Shown here: positions 1 through 7,556 of the stretch, piece after piece
Layout: each line of letters begins with the position of its first letter
Position numbering within the stretch: the stretch's first letter is position 1
From: DATKKM01 sp036741795
GTDB lineage: Bacteria; Chloroflexota; Dehalococcoidia; SM23-28-2; RBG-16-64-32
Reading direction: 5' to 3'
NCBI GenBank assembly: GCA_036741795.1
Contig: DAINRO010000013.1
Span: 1-39,455, forward strand
DNA length: 39,455 nt
Position numbers and translations under genes: made by a program
Notes under the pieces: model-generated
Databases searched by the model: none
What the model was told of the DNA's origin: nothing
Seen by the model: only the letters and a program-made list of their open reading frames with translations

Positions 1-27
1 TCTCTTGTACTGTCAAACGAACTCCTG

Positions 28-56
28 TTGAACCGCGCTTCTGTCGGGATTATACC
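28..56 (+). promoter_or_regulatory. Sigma70-type promoter for the polysaccharide operon
   Basis: A -35 hexamer TTGAAC (28-33) and a -10 hexamer TATACC (51-56) are separated by exactly 17 bp, which predicts a start site near 63. It lies just upstream of the first glycosyltransferase and is the best-formed promoter in the window. It probably drives at least the first gene and, through tight gene spacing, the rml genes. Confidence 0.55.
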
Positions 57-143
57 CATCTTGACCGGTGCTTATGGTTGCCCCCGATCGTCCCCTCGCG
101 TTACTCTCTGTTGCAAGCAGACCGCCTAGTTTGCCGACATTTC

Positions 144-1049
144 ATGACAGCCGACCCCAGCGTCTCAATCGTACTGCTTAACTGGAACGGCCTCTCTGAC
201 ACCCGCGAATGTCTGGAGAGCCTTCAGCACATAAACTACCCCAACTTCCGGGTTGTACTTGTTGATAACGGCTCAACCAGCGATGAGGCGGAGGTACTTT
301 CCGCCGAATTCAGGGACTTTATTGACCTTGTAGAGTTGCAGGACAACCGCGGCTTCGCGGGGGGCGCAAACGTCGGTATAACGAAGGCCCTCGAAAGCAA
401 GCCGGATTACGTTCTGCTACTGAACAACGACACCATCGTCGAACCCGACTTTCTAACGGCGCTGGTCCGTGCCGCCCGGGAGATCCCTGACCTGGCGGCG
501 CTTTGCCCCAAGACGCTGTTTTACGGGGAGCCTCGGCGGATCTACTCCACCGGCGGCTCGGTGAGCCTGTGGCGTGGCCTGGCCACACAGGTTGGGCGTG
601 GGGAGATCGATAAGGGGCAGCACGACGAGATCGCGGAGCGCGACTACGCGGACGGCGTCTGCATGCTAATCCCGGCGAAGGCGATCGAGGCGTTGGGACT
701 CCTCGACGAGCAGTACTTCGCGTACTGGGAGGAGACAGACTGGTGCGTGCGGGCAAGGGCGAAGGGGCTGCACTGCTACTACATCCCGCAGGCCCGCATC
801 TGGCACAAGGCAGACCGGTCCCGCGCCCCTGACGCTCGCTTTCACTACCTTTACCGGCGGAACGCGCTGCTGTTCGTGCGCAAGCGCGGGACAGGGCTGC
901 ACCTGGTGACTGCCCTCGTTATGCACGTGTTCGTGTACGGGCCGAGCTATTTCCTGCGGCACCCAACGCGGATAGCGCGCGCTGCGGCGGAATTCAAGGC
1001 GCTTTTCTGGCACGCACGTAACCAGGCGGAGGAAAGGCCGTTACTCTAA
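144..1049 (+). CDS. Family 2 glycosyltransferase (rhamnosyltransferase-like)
   Basis: This is a 301-residue GT-A fold glycosyltransferase predicted to transfer a sugar from a nucleotide donor to a growing surface glycan on the cytoplasmic side. The N-terminus has the GT2 start (SIVLLNWNG), then VVLVDNGSTS, the NRGFAGGANVGI stretch and the metal/donor segment LLLNNDTIVEPDF. The acceptor-side acidic motif YWEETDWCVRA follows. This arrangement is typical of the WcaA/RfbF-like branch often found next to dTDP-rhamnose genes. The open frame extends upstream to a TTG at 78, but family homology begins just after the ATG at 144, so I use that start; no strong Shine-Dalgarno sequence is seen at either. 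The rml genes start 4 bp downstream, which suggests rhamnose as donor (inference). Confidence 0.85.
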   Translation: MTADPSVSIVLLNWNGLSDTRECLESLQHINYPNFRVVLVDNGSTSDEAEVLSAEFRDFIDLVELQDNRGFAGGANVGITKALESKPDYVLLLNNDTIVEPDFLTALVRAAREIPDLAALCPKTLFYGEPRRIYSTGGSVSLWRGLATQVGRGEIDKGQHDEIAERDYADGVCMLIPAKAIEALGLLDEQYFAYWEETDWCVRARAKGLHCYYIPQARIWHKADRSRAPDARFHYLYRRNALLFVRKRGTGLHLVTALVMHVFVYGPSYFLRHPTRIARAAAEFKALFWHARNQAEERPLL

Positions 1050-1053
1050 CCGT

Positions 1054-2196
1054 ATGACGACGACAGCTACGGTTACTGGCAAGAAAACGGGGGCTGGAGC
1101 GCCCACCGGCGGGCGAGAAGGCCCAATCAAGGGCCTCGTTCTCAGCGGTGGCAAGGGCAGCCGACTTCGCCCGTTCACTTACACCAACGCCAAGCAATTG
1201 GTGCCGATCGCGAACAAGCCAGTGCTGTTCTACGCGATAGAACAACTCGTGGAGAGTGGAGTGACCGACATCGGGATCATCGTCGGCGACACGGGCGATC
1301 AGGTCCGCGCTGCCGTCGGAGACGGAAGCCAGTTCGGGGCGAAGGTAACGTTCGTCCAGCAGGACGTGCCGGGCGGTCTCGCTCATGCCGTTGCCACGGC
1401 AGGAGACTTCCTGGGAGATTCCCGCTTTGTGCTGTACCTGGGTGACAACTTCGTAATGGGCGGCATTAAGTCGTACGTGGAGAAGTTCCAGGACACACCT
1501 AATTCATCGCAAATACTCCTCCACCCCGTGGATGAGCCGGAATCGTTTGGCATCGCCGAGATGGCGGAGGGCAGAGTGGAGCGGATCGTCGAGAAGCCCA
1601 AGAATCCTGCCTCTAATCTCGCCGTCATCGGCATCTACCTGTTCGATCCCGCCGTGCACGAAGTCATCTCCACCCTCAAACCCTCAGCGCGGGGCGAGTT
1701 GGAGATTACCGACGCGATCCAGGGCCTCATCGACCGAGGGCACCGTGTCGACGCCGAGATCATGGACAGGTACTGGATCGATACGGGGAAAATGGATGAC
1801 ATGCTCAACGCGAACCGCATGGTTCTGAGCACGATCGAGAGCCGGTGCGAGGGCGAAGTGGACGAGAAGTCGCGGGTCTACGACCCGGTGATTGTCGGGC
1901 AAGGCGCGCGAGTAGTGAACAGCGTTCTGAGAGGTCCCATCATCATCGGCGCAGGGACGGAAGTAATTGACTCGTATATCGGGCCAAACACGGCGATCGA
2001 CGCGCGCTGCCGCATCAAGGGCTGCCGCGTTGAGGATAGTCTGATCATGGAGGACAGCCGGATCGAGGACATGCACTGGCCGGTGGTGAAAAGCATGATT
2101 GGTCGCTCCGTGGAGTTGCAGGGTGGGCAAAACGCCGGCGGTAGCTACAGTTTGACCCTGGGCGACCACAGCCGTATCGAGATGCCGGACGGATAG
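1054..2196 (+). CDS. rmlA: Glucose-1-phosphate thymidylyltransferase, long form
   Basis: Makes dTDP-glucose from dTTP and glucose-1-phosphate, the first step of dTDP-L-rhamnose synthesis. The nucleotidyltransferase signature GGKGSRLRP is at residues 32-40, followed by TNAKQLVPIANKP and the metal-binding YLGDNFVMGG. The protein has 380 residues, about 90 more than classical RmlA. The extra C-terminal part, from about residue 245, looks like a left-handed beta-helix of hexapeptide type (PVIVGQGARVVNSVLRGPI), as in the StrD/long-RmlA group. There is a 25-residue extension before the usual start of the fold. The SD-like GGAGG is far upstream, while a TACTCT hexamer ends 6 nt before the ATG, so a secondary leaderless start is possible. 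The next gene starts 8 bp later. Confidence 0.92.
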   Translation: MTTTATVTGKKTGAGAPTGGREGPIKGLVLSGGKGSRLRPFTYTNAKQLVPIANKPVLFYAIEQLVESGVTDIGIIVGDTGDQVRAAVGDGSQFGAKVTFVQQDVPGGLAHAVATAGDFLGDSRFVLYLGDNFVMGGIKSYVEKFQDTPNSSQILLHPVDEPESFGIAEMAEGRVERIVEKPKNPASNLAVIGIYLFDPAVHEVISTLKPSARGELEITDAIQGLIDRGHRVDAEIMDRYWIDTGKMDDMLNANRMVLSTIESRCEGEVDEKSRVYDPVIVGQGARVVNSVLRGPIIIGAGTEVIDSYIGPNTAIDARCRIKGCRVEDSLIMEDSRIEDMHWPVVKSMIGRSVELQGGQNAGGSYSLTLGDHSRIEMPDG

Positions 2197-2204
2197 GAGC
2201 GAGA

Positions 2205-3248
2205 ATGAGCACATACCTGATTACAGGCGGTTGCGGCTTCATCGGGAGCAACTTCATCCTGCGATTGCTACGAGAGCATCCGGGCGCCAAAGTCATCAAC
2301 CTGGACAAGCTGACTTACGCCGGCAACCAGGATAACCTGCGCGAAATCGAGTCCGATGAAGGCTACAGGTTCGTGCAGGGTGACGTCTGCGATCCCGACC
2401 TGACCAGCGAACTGGCGGCAAAGGCGGATTACATCGTCCACTTCGCCGCGGAGAGCCACGTGGACCGGTCGCTCATGGAATCTGGCGACTTCATCCGCAG
2501 CGAGGTGCTGGGGACCCTCGTGATGCTCGAAGCGGCGCGCGGCAACCCGAATCTCAAGAAGTTCCTGCACATCTCGACTGACGAGGTCTACGGCGACGTG
2601 CCGGACGGCCAGTTCTCGGTCGAAACAGACATTCTTCACCCTCGGAGCCCCTACGCCGCGAGCAAGGCGGGGGCGGAGATGCAGGTCATCGCTTACGTCG
2701 AGACTTACGGACTACCCGTGGTCACAGCCCGGCCCGCCAACAACGTGGGGCCGAGGCAGCACGTGGAGAAGTTCGTGCCATTGTGCACGACGAACGCCCT
2801 GCAGGACCTGCCGCTGCCGCTCTACGGCGACGGCAAGCAGCAGCGCGACTGGCTCTTCGTGGAGGACAACGTTGAGGCGCTCGACCTTCTTCTGCACCAG
2901 GGCGAGCCCGGCGAAATGTACAACGTCGGCGCGAAGAATCACCGCTTCAACATCGACGTGGCCGAGACGATCCTCGACATCGTCGGTCGGCCGAAGAGCT
3001 TGATCCGGTTCGTGATGGACCGAGCCGGGCACGACCGGCGCTACGGCGTCGACTACAGCAAGATCGGGAAGCTGGGCTGGGCACCCCGTCACGACTTCCA
3101 GCAGGGGGTCGAGAAGGCGGTGCGCTGGTACCAGGAAAACCAGTGGTGGTGGGAGAAGGTGCGAGGGACGGATTTCCAGGAGTACTACGACAAACAGTAC
3201 GGTGAACGGCTGGCGACAGCGACGCCCTATGCAGGAGCGCGTGAATGA
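2205..3248 (+). CDS. rmlB: dTDP-glucose 4,6-dehydratase
   Basis: Converts dTDP-glucose to dTDP-4-keto-6-deoxyglucose using tightly bound NAD+, the second step of the rhamnose pathway. It is an extended short-chain dehydrogenase of 347 residues, normal for RmlB. The Rossmann glycine motif GGCGFIG is at 8-14, the catalytic STDEVYG segment at 124-130 with the Asp-Glu pair that distinguishes RmlB from epimerases, and YAASK at 150-154. The sugar-binding region includes RPANNVGPRQHVEKF. A GGAG sequence lies about 6 nt before the ATG. Its stop codon overlaps the start of the epimerase gene (ATGA), indicating translational coupling. Confidence 0.95.
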   Translation: MSTYLITGGCGFIGSNFILRLLREHPGAKVINLDKLTYAGNQDNLREIESDEGYRFVQGDVCDPDLTSELAAKADYIVHFAAESHVDRSLMESGDFIRSEVLGTLVMLEAARGNPNLKKFLHISTDEVYGDVPDGQFSVETDILHPRSPYAASKAGAEMQVIAYVETYGLPVVTARPANNVGPRQHVEKFVPLCTTNALQDLPLPLYGDGKQQRDWLFVEDNVEALDLLLHQGEPGEMYNVGAKNHRFNIDVAETILDIVGRPKSLIRFVMDRAGHDRRYGVDYSKIGKLGWAPRHDFQQGVEKAVRWYQENQWWWEKVRGTDFQEYYDKQYGERLATATPYAGARE

Positions 3249-3700
3249 TCGAAGGGGTAACGATAAAGCAACTTAAGCCAAACGCGGACGAACGCGGGTT
3301 CCTGATGGAACTGATTCGTGCGGACGACGAGATCTTCTCGAAGTTCGGGCAGTGCTACGTATCGATGAACTACCCGGGGATCGTGCGGGCCTGGCACTAC
3401 CATCAGAAGCAGGAGGACTACTTCGTGGTGGTGAAGGGGATGTGCAAGGTGGGGTTGTACGACATCCGCGAGGGATCGGCGACGAAGGGCGAGGCACAGG
3501 CTCTCTACCTCGGTGAAAACAACCCGATTATGGTACGCATCCCGATCGGTGTCGCCCACGGATACCGGACCGTTGGCGTGGAGCCATCGCTGCTGATCAA
3601 CTTCCCGACCGAGACCTACAATCCCAATGAGCCGGACGAGTTCCGGATGCCGTGGGACGATCCGAGCATTCCCTTCAACTGGGACGTCGAATTCAAGTAA
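3245..3700 (+). CDS. rmlC: dTDP-4-dehydrorhamnose 3,5-epimerase family protein
   Basis: A cupin-fold epimerase expected to invert C3 and C5 of dTDP-4-keto-6-deoxyglucose. At 151 residues it is about 30 shorter than classical RmlC (about 180). Key elements are still visible: the catalytic-His region RAWHYHQ (His51, aligned with RGLHYQ of RmlC), the cupin strand KVGLYDIREGS, IGVAHGYRTV, a tyrosine in TYNP (Tyr125), and WDDPSIPFNWD at the C-terminus. The start overlaps the rmlB stop, and AGGAG at 3233-3237 is well placed. The operon context supports the RmlC role, although short relatives of this family can have other sugar 3- or 5-epimerase specificities. Confidence 0.85.
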   Translation: MIEGVTIKQLKPNADERGFLMELIRADDEIFSKFGQCYVSMNYPGIVRAWHYHQKQEDYFVVVKGMCKVGLYDIREGSATKGEAQALYLGENNPIMVRIPIGVAHGYRTVGVEPSLLINFPTETYNPNEPDEFRMPWDDPSIPFNWDVEFK

Positions 3701-3730
3701 CCGCCGCCCTGTCCGGGCACTAAAACGACC

Positions 3731-4588
3731 ATGCGAATACTGATTACAGGCGCGAACGGTCAACTTGGGCTCGCCATGCAACGTGCCCTCGACGACGAGG
3801 AGGCGATCCCACTTTCGCATGTGGATCTCGACATCACCGATGAGGAAGCCGTGACGCTCGTCGTTAACATGAACAGACCGGACGTCGTCATCAACTGCGC
3901 AGCGTGGACGGACACCGCGGGCTGCGAGAAGGATCCCGAACGAGCGCGGCGCGCGAACGGGGAGGGGCCGGGGTTCATTGCGTCTGCTTGCGCCGAGGTT
4001 GGGGCGACGCTCGTCCACATCAGCAGCAACGAGGTGTTCGATGGCGACAAGGGTATCGCCTATCTCGAGCTAGACCCGGTGAACCCTGTCAACGAGTACG
4101 GGCGGTCGAAGCTGCTGGGCGAGCACACCGTGGCGGCGAACCTCGCGGAGCACCAGATCGTTCGCACGAGCTGGCTTTACGGCCCGGGACGCGTCAGCTT
4201 CCCCGAGAAGATACTCGAGCGGGCAAAGGCGGATGGGAGCCTTAAGGTCGTGACCGACGAGATCGCGACGCCGACCTGGACCATTGATCTTGCGGGCGCC
4301 ATTGGGCAGCTCATCAAGCACAAGGAATACGGCATATTCCACCTGGCGAACGACGGCAGTTGCTCTCGTCACGAGTGGGCGCATGCCATCGTGGAGGAGT
4401 GCGGGCTGGATGTCCCGGTGGATGAGACGGAGCAGGGCGCACTCGATATGCCGTTCCGCAAGCCGGTGGACTCGACGCTGGCGAATACCCGGGCAGCAGA
4501 ACTCGGCATTCGTATGAGGCCATGGCGCGAGGCGCTGGCGGATCACTTGCGTGAGACGGGAGCCGTGCCCCAGGGAGCGCGTCGATGA
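3731..4588 (+). CDS. rmlD: dTDP-4-dehydrorhamnose reductase
   Basis: Performs the final NAD(P)H-dependent reduction to dTDP-L-rhamnose. It has 285 residues, a normal length. The Rossmann motif GANGQLG is at 7-13, NCAAWT DTAGCE at about 55-66 (family form NAAAYTAVDKAE), and catalytic YGRSK at 123-127. The Rmld substrate loop is at TSWLYGPG. The usual STDYVFDG segment reads SSNEVFDG here, so the Asp-Tyr pair is replaced by Asn-Glu. I see no clear SD before the ATG. The stop overlaps the next start by ATGA. All four rml genes are therefore intact and consecutive in pathway order. Confidence 0.92.
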   Translation: MRILITGANGQLGLAMQRALDDEEAIPLSHVDLDITDEEAVTLVVNMNRPDVVINCAAWTDTAGCEKDPERARRANGEGPGFIASACAEVGATLVHISSNEVFDGDKGIAYLELDPVNPVNEYGRSKLLGEHTVAANLAEHQIVRTSWLYGPGRVSFPEKILERAKADGSLKVVTDEIATPTWTIDLAGAIGQLIKHKEYGIFHLANDGSCSRHEWAHAIVEECGLDVPVDETEQGALDMPFRKPVDSTLANTRAAELGIRMRPWREALADHLRETGAVPQGARR

Positions 4589-5427
4589 GTTCGCGCAAGA
4601 AGAATGACGATGGCATGCAGTTGTCCGCTGCGGCGCCGGAAGCACCGAGCGTCAACGCTGACCGCGAGGTCCGTTCGGTCAGGAAGGCGTTGTACGGTGG
4701 CACGGGCTACGATAGTACCGACGAGGCGCCGCGCATCCCTGCGGCCACCGTTAGCACCATGCCCAAATCCCGCAAGCTCGCAGACGAATTCCCGGACCTG
4801 CCCGATAACGTCGAAGCTGGACCTTCGTCTGACGCCAAACGCTTACTGGACGTGGCTGTTTCAGGGCTGTTGATCAGCAGCCTCTGGCCGGTCTTCGCGT
4901 TGGCAGCGGCGCTGATCAAGCTGGAGTCCCCCGGGCCGGTGCTCATCAAGCAGGACCGGATCGGACTGAACGGGCGCGGGTTCCGGTTCCTGAAGTTCCG
5001 GACGATGCACCACGATCGTAAGGGCAGCGACATCGCCGAGCGGTTGCCGACAGGGGACCTGACGAAGCGCCTGTTGAGTCCGCGCGGACGGCCTCAGCAC
5101 GCCACTGCGATCGGCTGGACCTTGCGCAAGACGACGGTGGACGAACTGCCGCAGTTGCTCAACGTCCTCAAGGGCGACATGAGCCTGGTCGGTCCGCGGC
5201 CGGACATGCCGGAGATCGTGGCAGCCTGGCCCGAGAAGTTCCGGCAACGCCACAAAGTGAAGCCAGGGATGACCGGGCTGGCGCAGGTAAATGGCCGCTC
5301 CGACTTAACCCACTACGAGAAGGTGCGTTACGACTTACAGTACGTGCAGCGTCACCCGTTGTCGCTGGACCTCAGCATCTTGATGAAAACGGTGAAACTT
5401 GTCGTCAGCAAAGAGGGGGCGCGCTAG
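4585..5427 (+). CDS. Polyprenyl-phosphate sugar-1-phosphate transferase (monotopic PGT)
   Basis: Initiates glycan assembly by moving a sugar-1-phosphate from a nucleotide sugar to undecaprenyl phosphate at the inner face of the membrane. The conserved bacterial sugar transferase domain begins with a single re-entrant or membrane helix at about 86-112, continues with SPGPVLIKQDRIG, KFRTM (137-141), the catalytic Asp-Glu (186-187) in RKTTVDELPQ, and LVGPRPDMPE (201-210). It lacks the four-helix N-terminal part of WbaP/WcaJ. Instead about 80 polar, probably disordered residues precede the catalytic domain, so it resembles the small monotopic class with an unusual N-terminal extension. An AGGGAG sequence at 4572-4577 serves the ATG. 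The sugar transferred cannot be read from sequence. Confidence 0.9.
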   Translation: MSSRKKNDDGMQLSAAAPEAPSVNADREVRSVRKALYGGTGYDSTDEAPRIPAATVSTMPKSRKLADEFPDLPDNVEAGPSSDAKRLLDVAVSGLLISSLWPVFALAAALIKLESPGPVLIKQDRIGLNGRGFRFLKFRTMHHDRKGSDIAERLPTGDLTKRLLSPRGRPQHATAIGWTLRKTTVDELPQLLNVLKGDMSLVGPRPDMPEIVAAWPEKFRQRHKVKPGMTGLAQVNGRSDLTHYEKVRYDLQYVQRHPLSLDLSILMKTVKLVVSKEGAR

Positions 5428-5467
5428 CACCACGACGCGGGGGTCACGCAGCCGGCGAGTGGACGCC

Positions 5468-6676
5468 ATGGGGTTGCGGATCCTGTTCCTGGCATCCCAG
5501 TTTCCGTTTCCGGCGGACAGCGGCGCGACCATAAAGTCACTCAGCATCGTCGAGCACCTGCGCCGGAGGCGGCACGAGGTGCGGTTGATCGCGCTTACGT
5601 CAGCGCCGTTGACGCGCGAGCAGGAGAAGTGGTCGGTCCGGTTGGGGGGCGCCCGGACGGTCCAGCACAGCAGTCCGCGCAACGCCTGGTCGTTGATCCG
5701 GAGCTACCTCGCGCGAGTGCCGTTGAGTATCGAGCGCACTCGCAACGCCGAGATGACGACGCTCGTCGAGGCGGAGGTGGAGGATTTTCGCCCGGACGTC
5801 GTTCTGGCCGACGGGTGGCTGATGGCGCAGTACGTCCCGGACGGCTTTGGCGGTAGGAAGCTGCTGCACGAACACAACGCCGAGCACGAGCTGTGGGATA
5901 GGCAGGCCGAACTGGAGGGCGGACTCCGGCGCCTGTTGGCCCGACGCGAGGCGGGCCGGGTCAGGCGATACGAGGCGGGGTTGCTACGCCGCTTCGACAC
6001 GACGTTCGTGGTGTCACCGGACGACAGGCGGGCGCTGGGGAAGATCGGCGGCGACCTCAACAGGATCAAGGTGCTTCCGAACATCCCGGACGCTACGCTG
6101 CTGGAGGAGCCGGCGCCTTCGTTCAAGCTGACAGAACCGGTTGTGCTGTACTTCGGCACCCTAAGCTGGCAGCCCAACATCGAGGGGTTGCAGCGGTACC
6201 TGTCTTTCGGACACAAGCAGATCGTCAAACGCGCGCCTGCCTCCATCCTGCTTGTCGCCGGCAAGGGCGCTTCCCCTGAACTGGTGCGGCGCATGGAGCA
6301 GACATCGAACGTCGAGTTCCTCGGGGAGGTTGAAGAGGCGGAGGAGCTTTACAAGCGGGCGCGGGTTGCGGTTGACTCGTCGCGTTCCGGAGGCGGGACA
6401 CGGCTCAAGATCCTGAATGCGCTGGCGAGGGGCATCCCCGTAGTCGCCAGCTCAGAGGCGGCGCGCGGACTGGACATTGTCCCCGGCGAGCACTTGATAG
6501 TGGCCCGCAATGAGCACGCCCTCATCGACGGTGTGACCAGCCTGCTGCAGGACGAGGAGCGCTGGCGGGTCCTCAGCCAGAACGGGCGCGCCTTGATCAG
6601 GGCGAAATACGTGCCCGAGACTGCATTCGAGGCGCTGGACCAAACGCTGGCGCGAATATCGAAGGCCCAGTCGTGA
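5468..6676 (+). CDS. Family 4-type (GT-B) glycosyltransferase
   Basis: A 402-residue GT-B fold glycosyltransferase. The N-terminal acceptor domain starts with LRILFLASQFPFPADSGA, followed by a LLHEHNAEHELWDRQ segment typical of sugar transferases with STP1/WsaF-like N-domains. The C-terminal donor domain has VVLYFGTLSWQPNIEGL and the GT4 nucleotide-sugar loop SRSGGGTRLKILNALARGIPVV, then ASSEAARGLD. An upstream in-frame TTG at 5399 would overlap the preceding gene by 29 bp and adds residues unlike the family, so I place the start at the ATG at 5468. It lies between the initiating transferase and the WecG-type enzyme, consistent with glycan elongation. Donor and acceptor are unknown. Confidence 0.85.
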   Translation: MGLRILFLASQFPFPADSGATIKSLSIVEHLRRRRHEVRLIALTSAPLTREQEKWSVRLGGARTVQHSSPRNAWSLIRSYLARVPLSIERTRNAEMTTLVEAEVEDFRPDVVLADGWLMAQYVPDGFGGRKLLHEHNAEHELWDRQAELEGGLRRLLARREAGRVRRYEAGLLRRFDTTFVVSPDDRRALGKIGGDLNRIKVLPNIPDATLLEEPAPSFKLTEPVVLYFGTLSWQPNIEGLQRYLSFGHKQIVKRAPASILLVAGKGASPELVRRMEQTSNVEFLGEVEEAEELYKRARVAVDSSRSGGGTRLKILNALARGIPVVASSEAARGLDIVPGEHLIVARNEHALIDGVTSLLQDEERWRVLSQNGRALIRAKYVPETAFEALDQTLARISKAQS

Positions 6677-6722
6677 AGCCCCCCGCTCGTGCTGCTCCGC
6701 TCGTGGTGAGGGAGCTCGAACC

Positions 6723-7556
6723 ATGAGCGGCGGTGCGAGCTCCGTCGACGTCCTCGGCGTGCGCTTCCACGCGTTGTCCCGTGAGGCCGCTGCTGAAGCG
6801 GTGGTGGAGCTAGCGCGTTCCGGCGGGCAGCATTACGTCGTGAAGCCCTATTCGGAGTTCATGCCCCCTGCGCATGAAGACGAGAAACTCCGCGACGTGC
6901 TCAATGGCGCGTCTATTTGCCTCGCGGACGGGACCGGCATTCTTTGGGCGGCGCACTACCTGTCGGGGCGCGGGGGTGGGATTGGTGCGTTGCTGGCGTT
7001 CCCGGCATCGCTGTTGGCGCTGGTGACGAACAGCCCAGCGCTGAGGAAACCACTGCCGCAAGCCATGCGAGGCGTTGACTTCACGTGGACCATGCTGGAG
7101 GCGCTGGCCCAGTCGGGGTTGTCCGTGTTCTTGCTCGGTGGGACCGGTGAGGAAGTGGAGGGGGCGAGGGACCGAATCCGCGAGCGGCTGCCCGCACTGC
7201 ACATTCGCGGGGTGCATCCGGGCCACTTCAACGTCACTGGCAAGGAGAACGAACGTGTCCTCGAAGCCGTCAACGTAGTTTCGCCGGATGTTCTGCTGGT
7301 CGGAATGGGGTTTCCACGCCAGGAGCGCTGGATTGCAGCCAACCTGGCGTCGCTCAGCCCAAGGGTGGCAGTGGCCGAGGGCGGGTCGTTCTCATTCATC
7401 TCGGGAGCCACGCCGCGAGCCCCGGACTGGATGCGGAGGTCTGGGATGGAGTGGCTGTACCGGCTGGGGCGTCAACCGGGCCGCGTAAAGCGGCAGCTGG
7501 CGATTCCCCGGTTTGTGTGGCTGGTCCTCAGGGAGCGGATGACTCGCCGGGCGTAG
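6723..7556 (+). CDS. WecG/TagA/CpsF-family glycosyltransferase
   Basis: A GT26 membrane-associated enzyme, predicted to add the second sugar (often N-acetylmannosamine or its uronic acid) to a lipid-linked intermediate. Family landmarks are LADGTGILWAA with the probable catalytic Asp69, FLLGGTGEEVEGA, PDVLLVGMGFPRQERWI, VAEGGSFSFISG and RAPDWMRRSGMEWLYRLGRQP. In the usual TPNPE substrate motif this protein reads VVKPYSEF, a departure around the conserved Asn. The 277-residue length includes a hydrophobic insertion at about 80-105. SD GAGGGAG (6708-6714) is 8 nt before the ATG. The 3' end overlaps the oppositely oriented flippase gene by 29 bp. Confidence 0.88.
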   Translation: MSGGASSVDVLGVRFHALSREAAAEAVVELARSGGQHYVVKPYSEFMPPAHEDEKLRDVLNGASICLADGTGILWAAHYLSGRGGGIGALLAFPASLLALVTNSPALRKPLPQAMRGVDFTWTMLEALAQSGLSVFLLGGTGEEVEGARDRIRERLPALHIRGVHPGHFNVTGKENERVLEAVNVVSPDVLLVGMGFPRQERWIAANLASLSPRVAVAEGGSFSFISGATPRAPDWMRRSGMEWLYRLGRQPGRVKRQLAIPRFVWLVLRERMTRRA

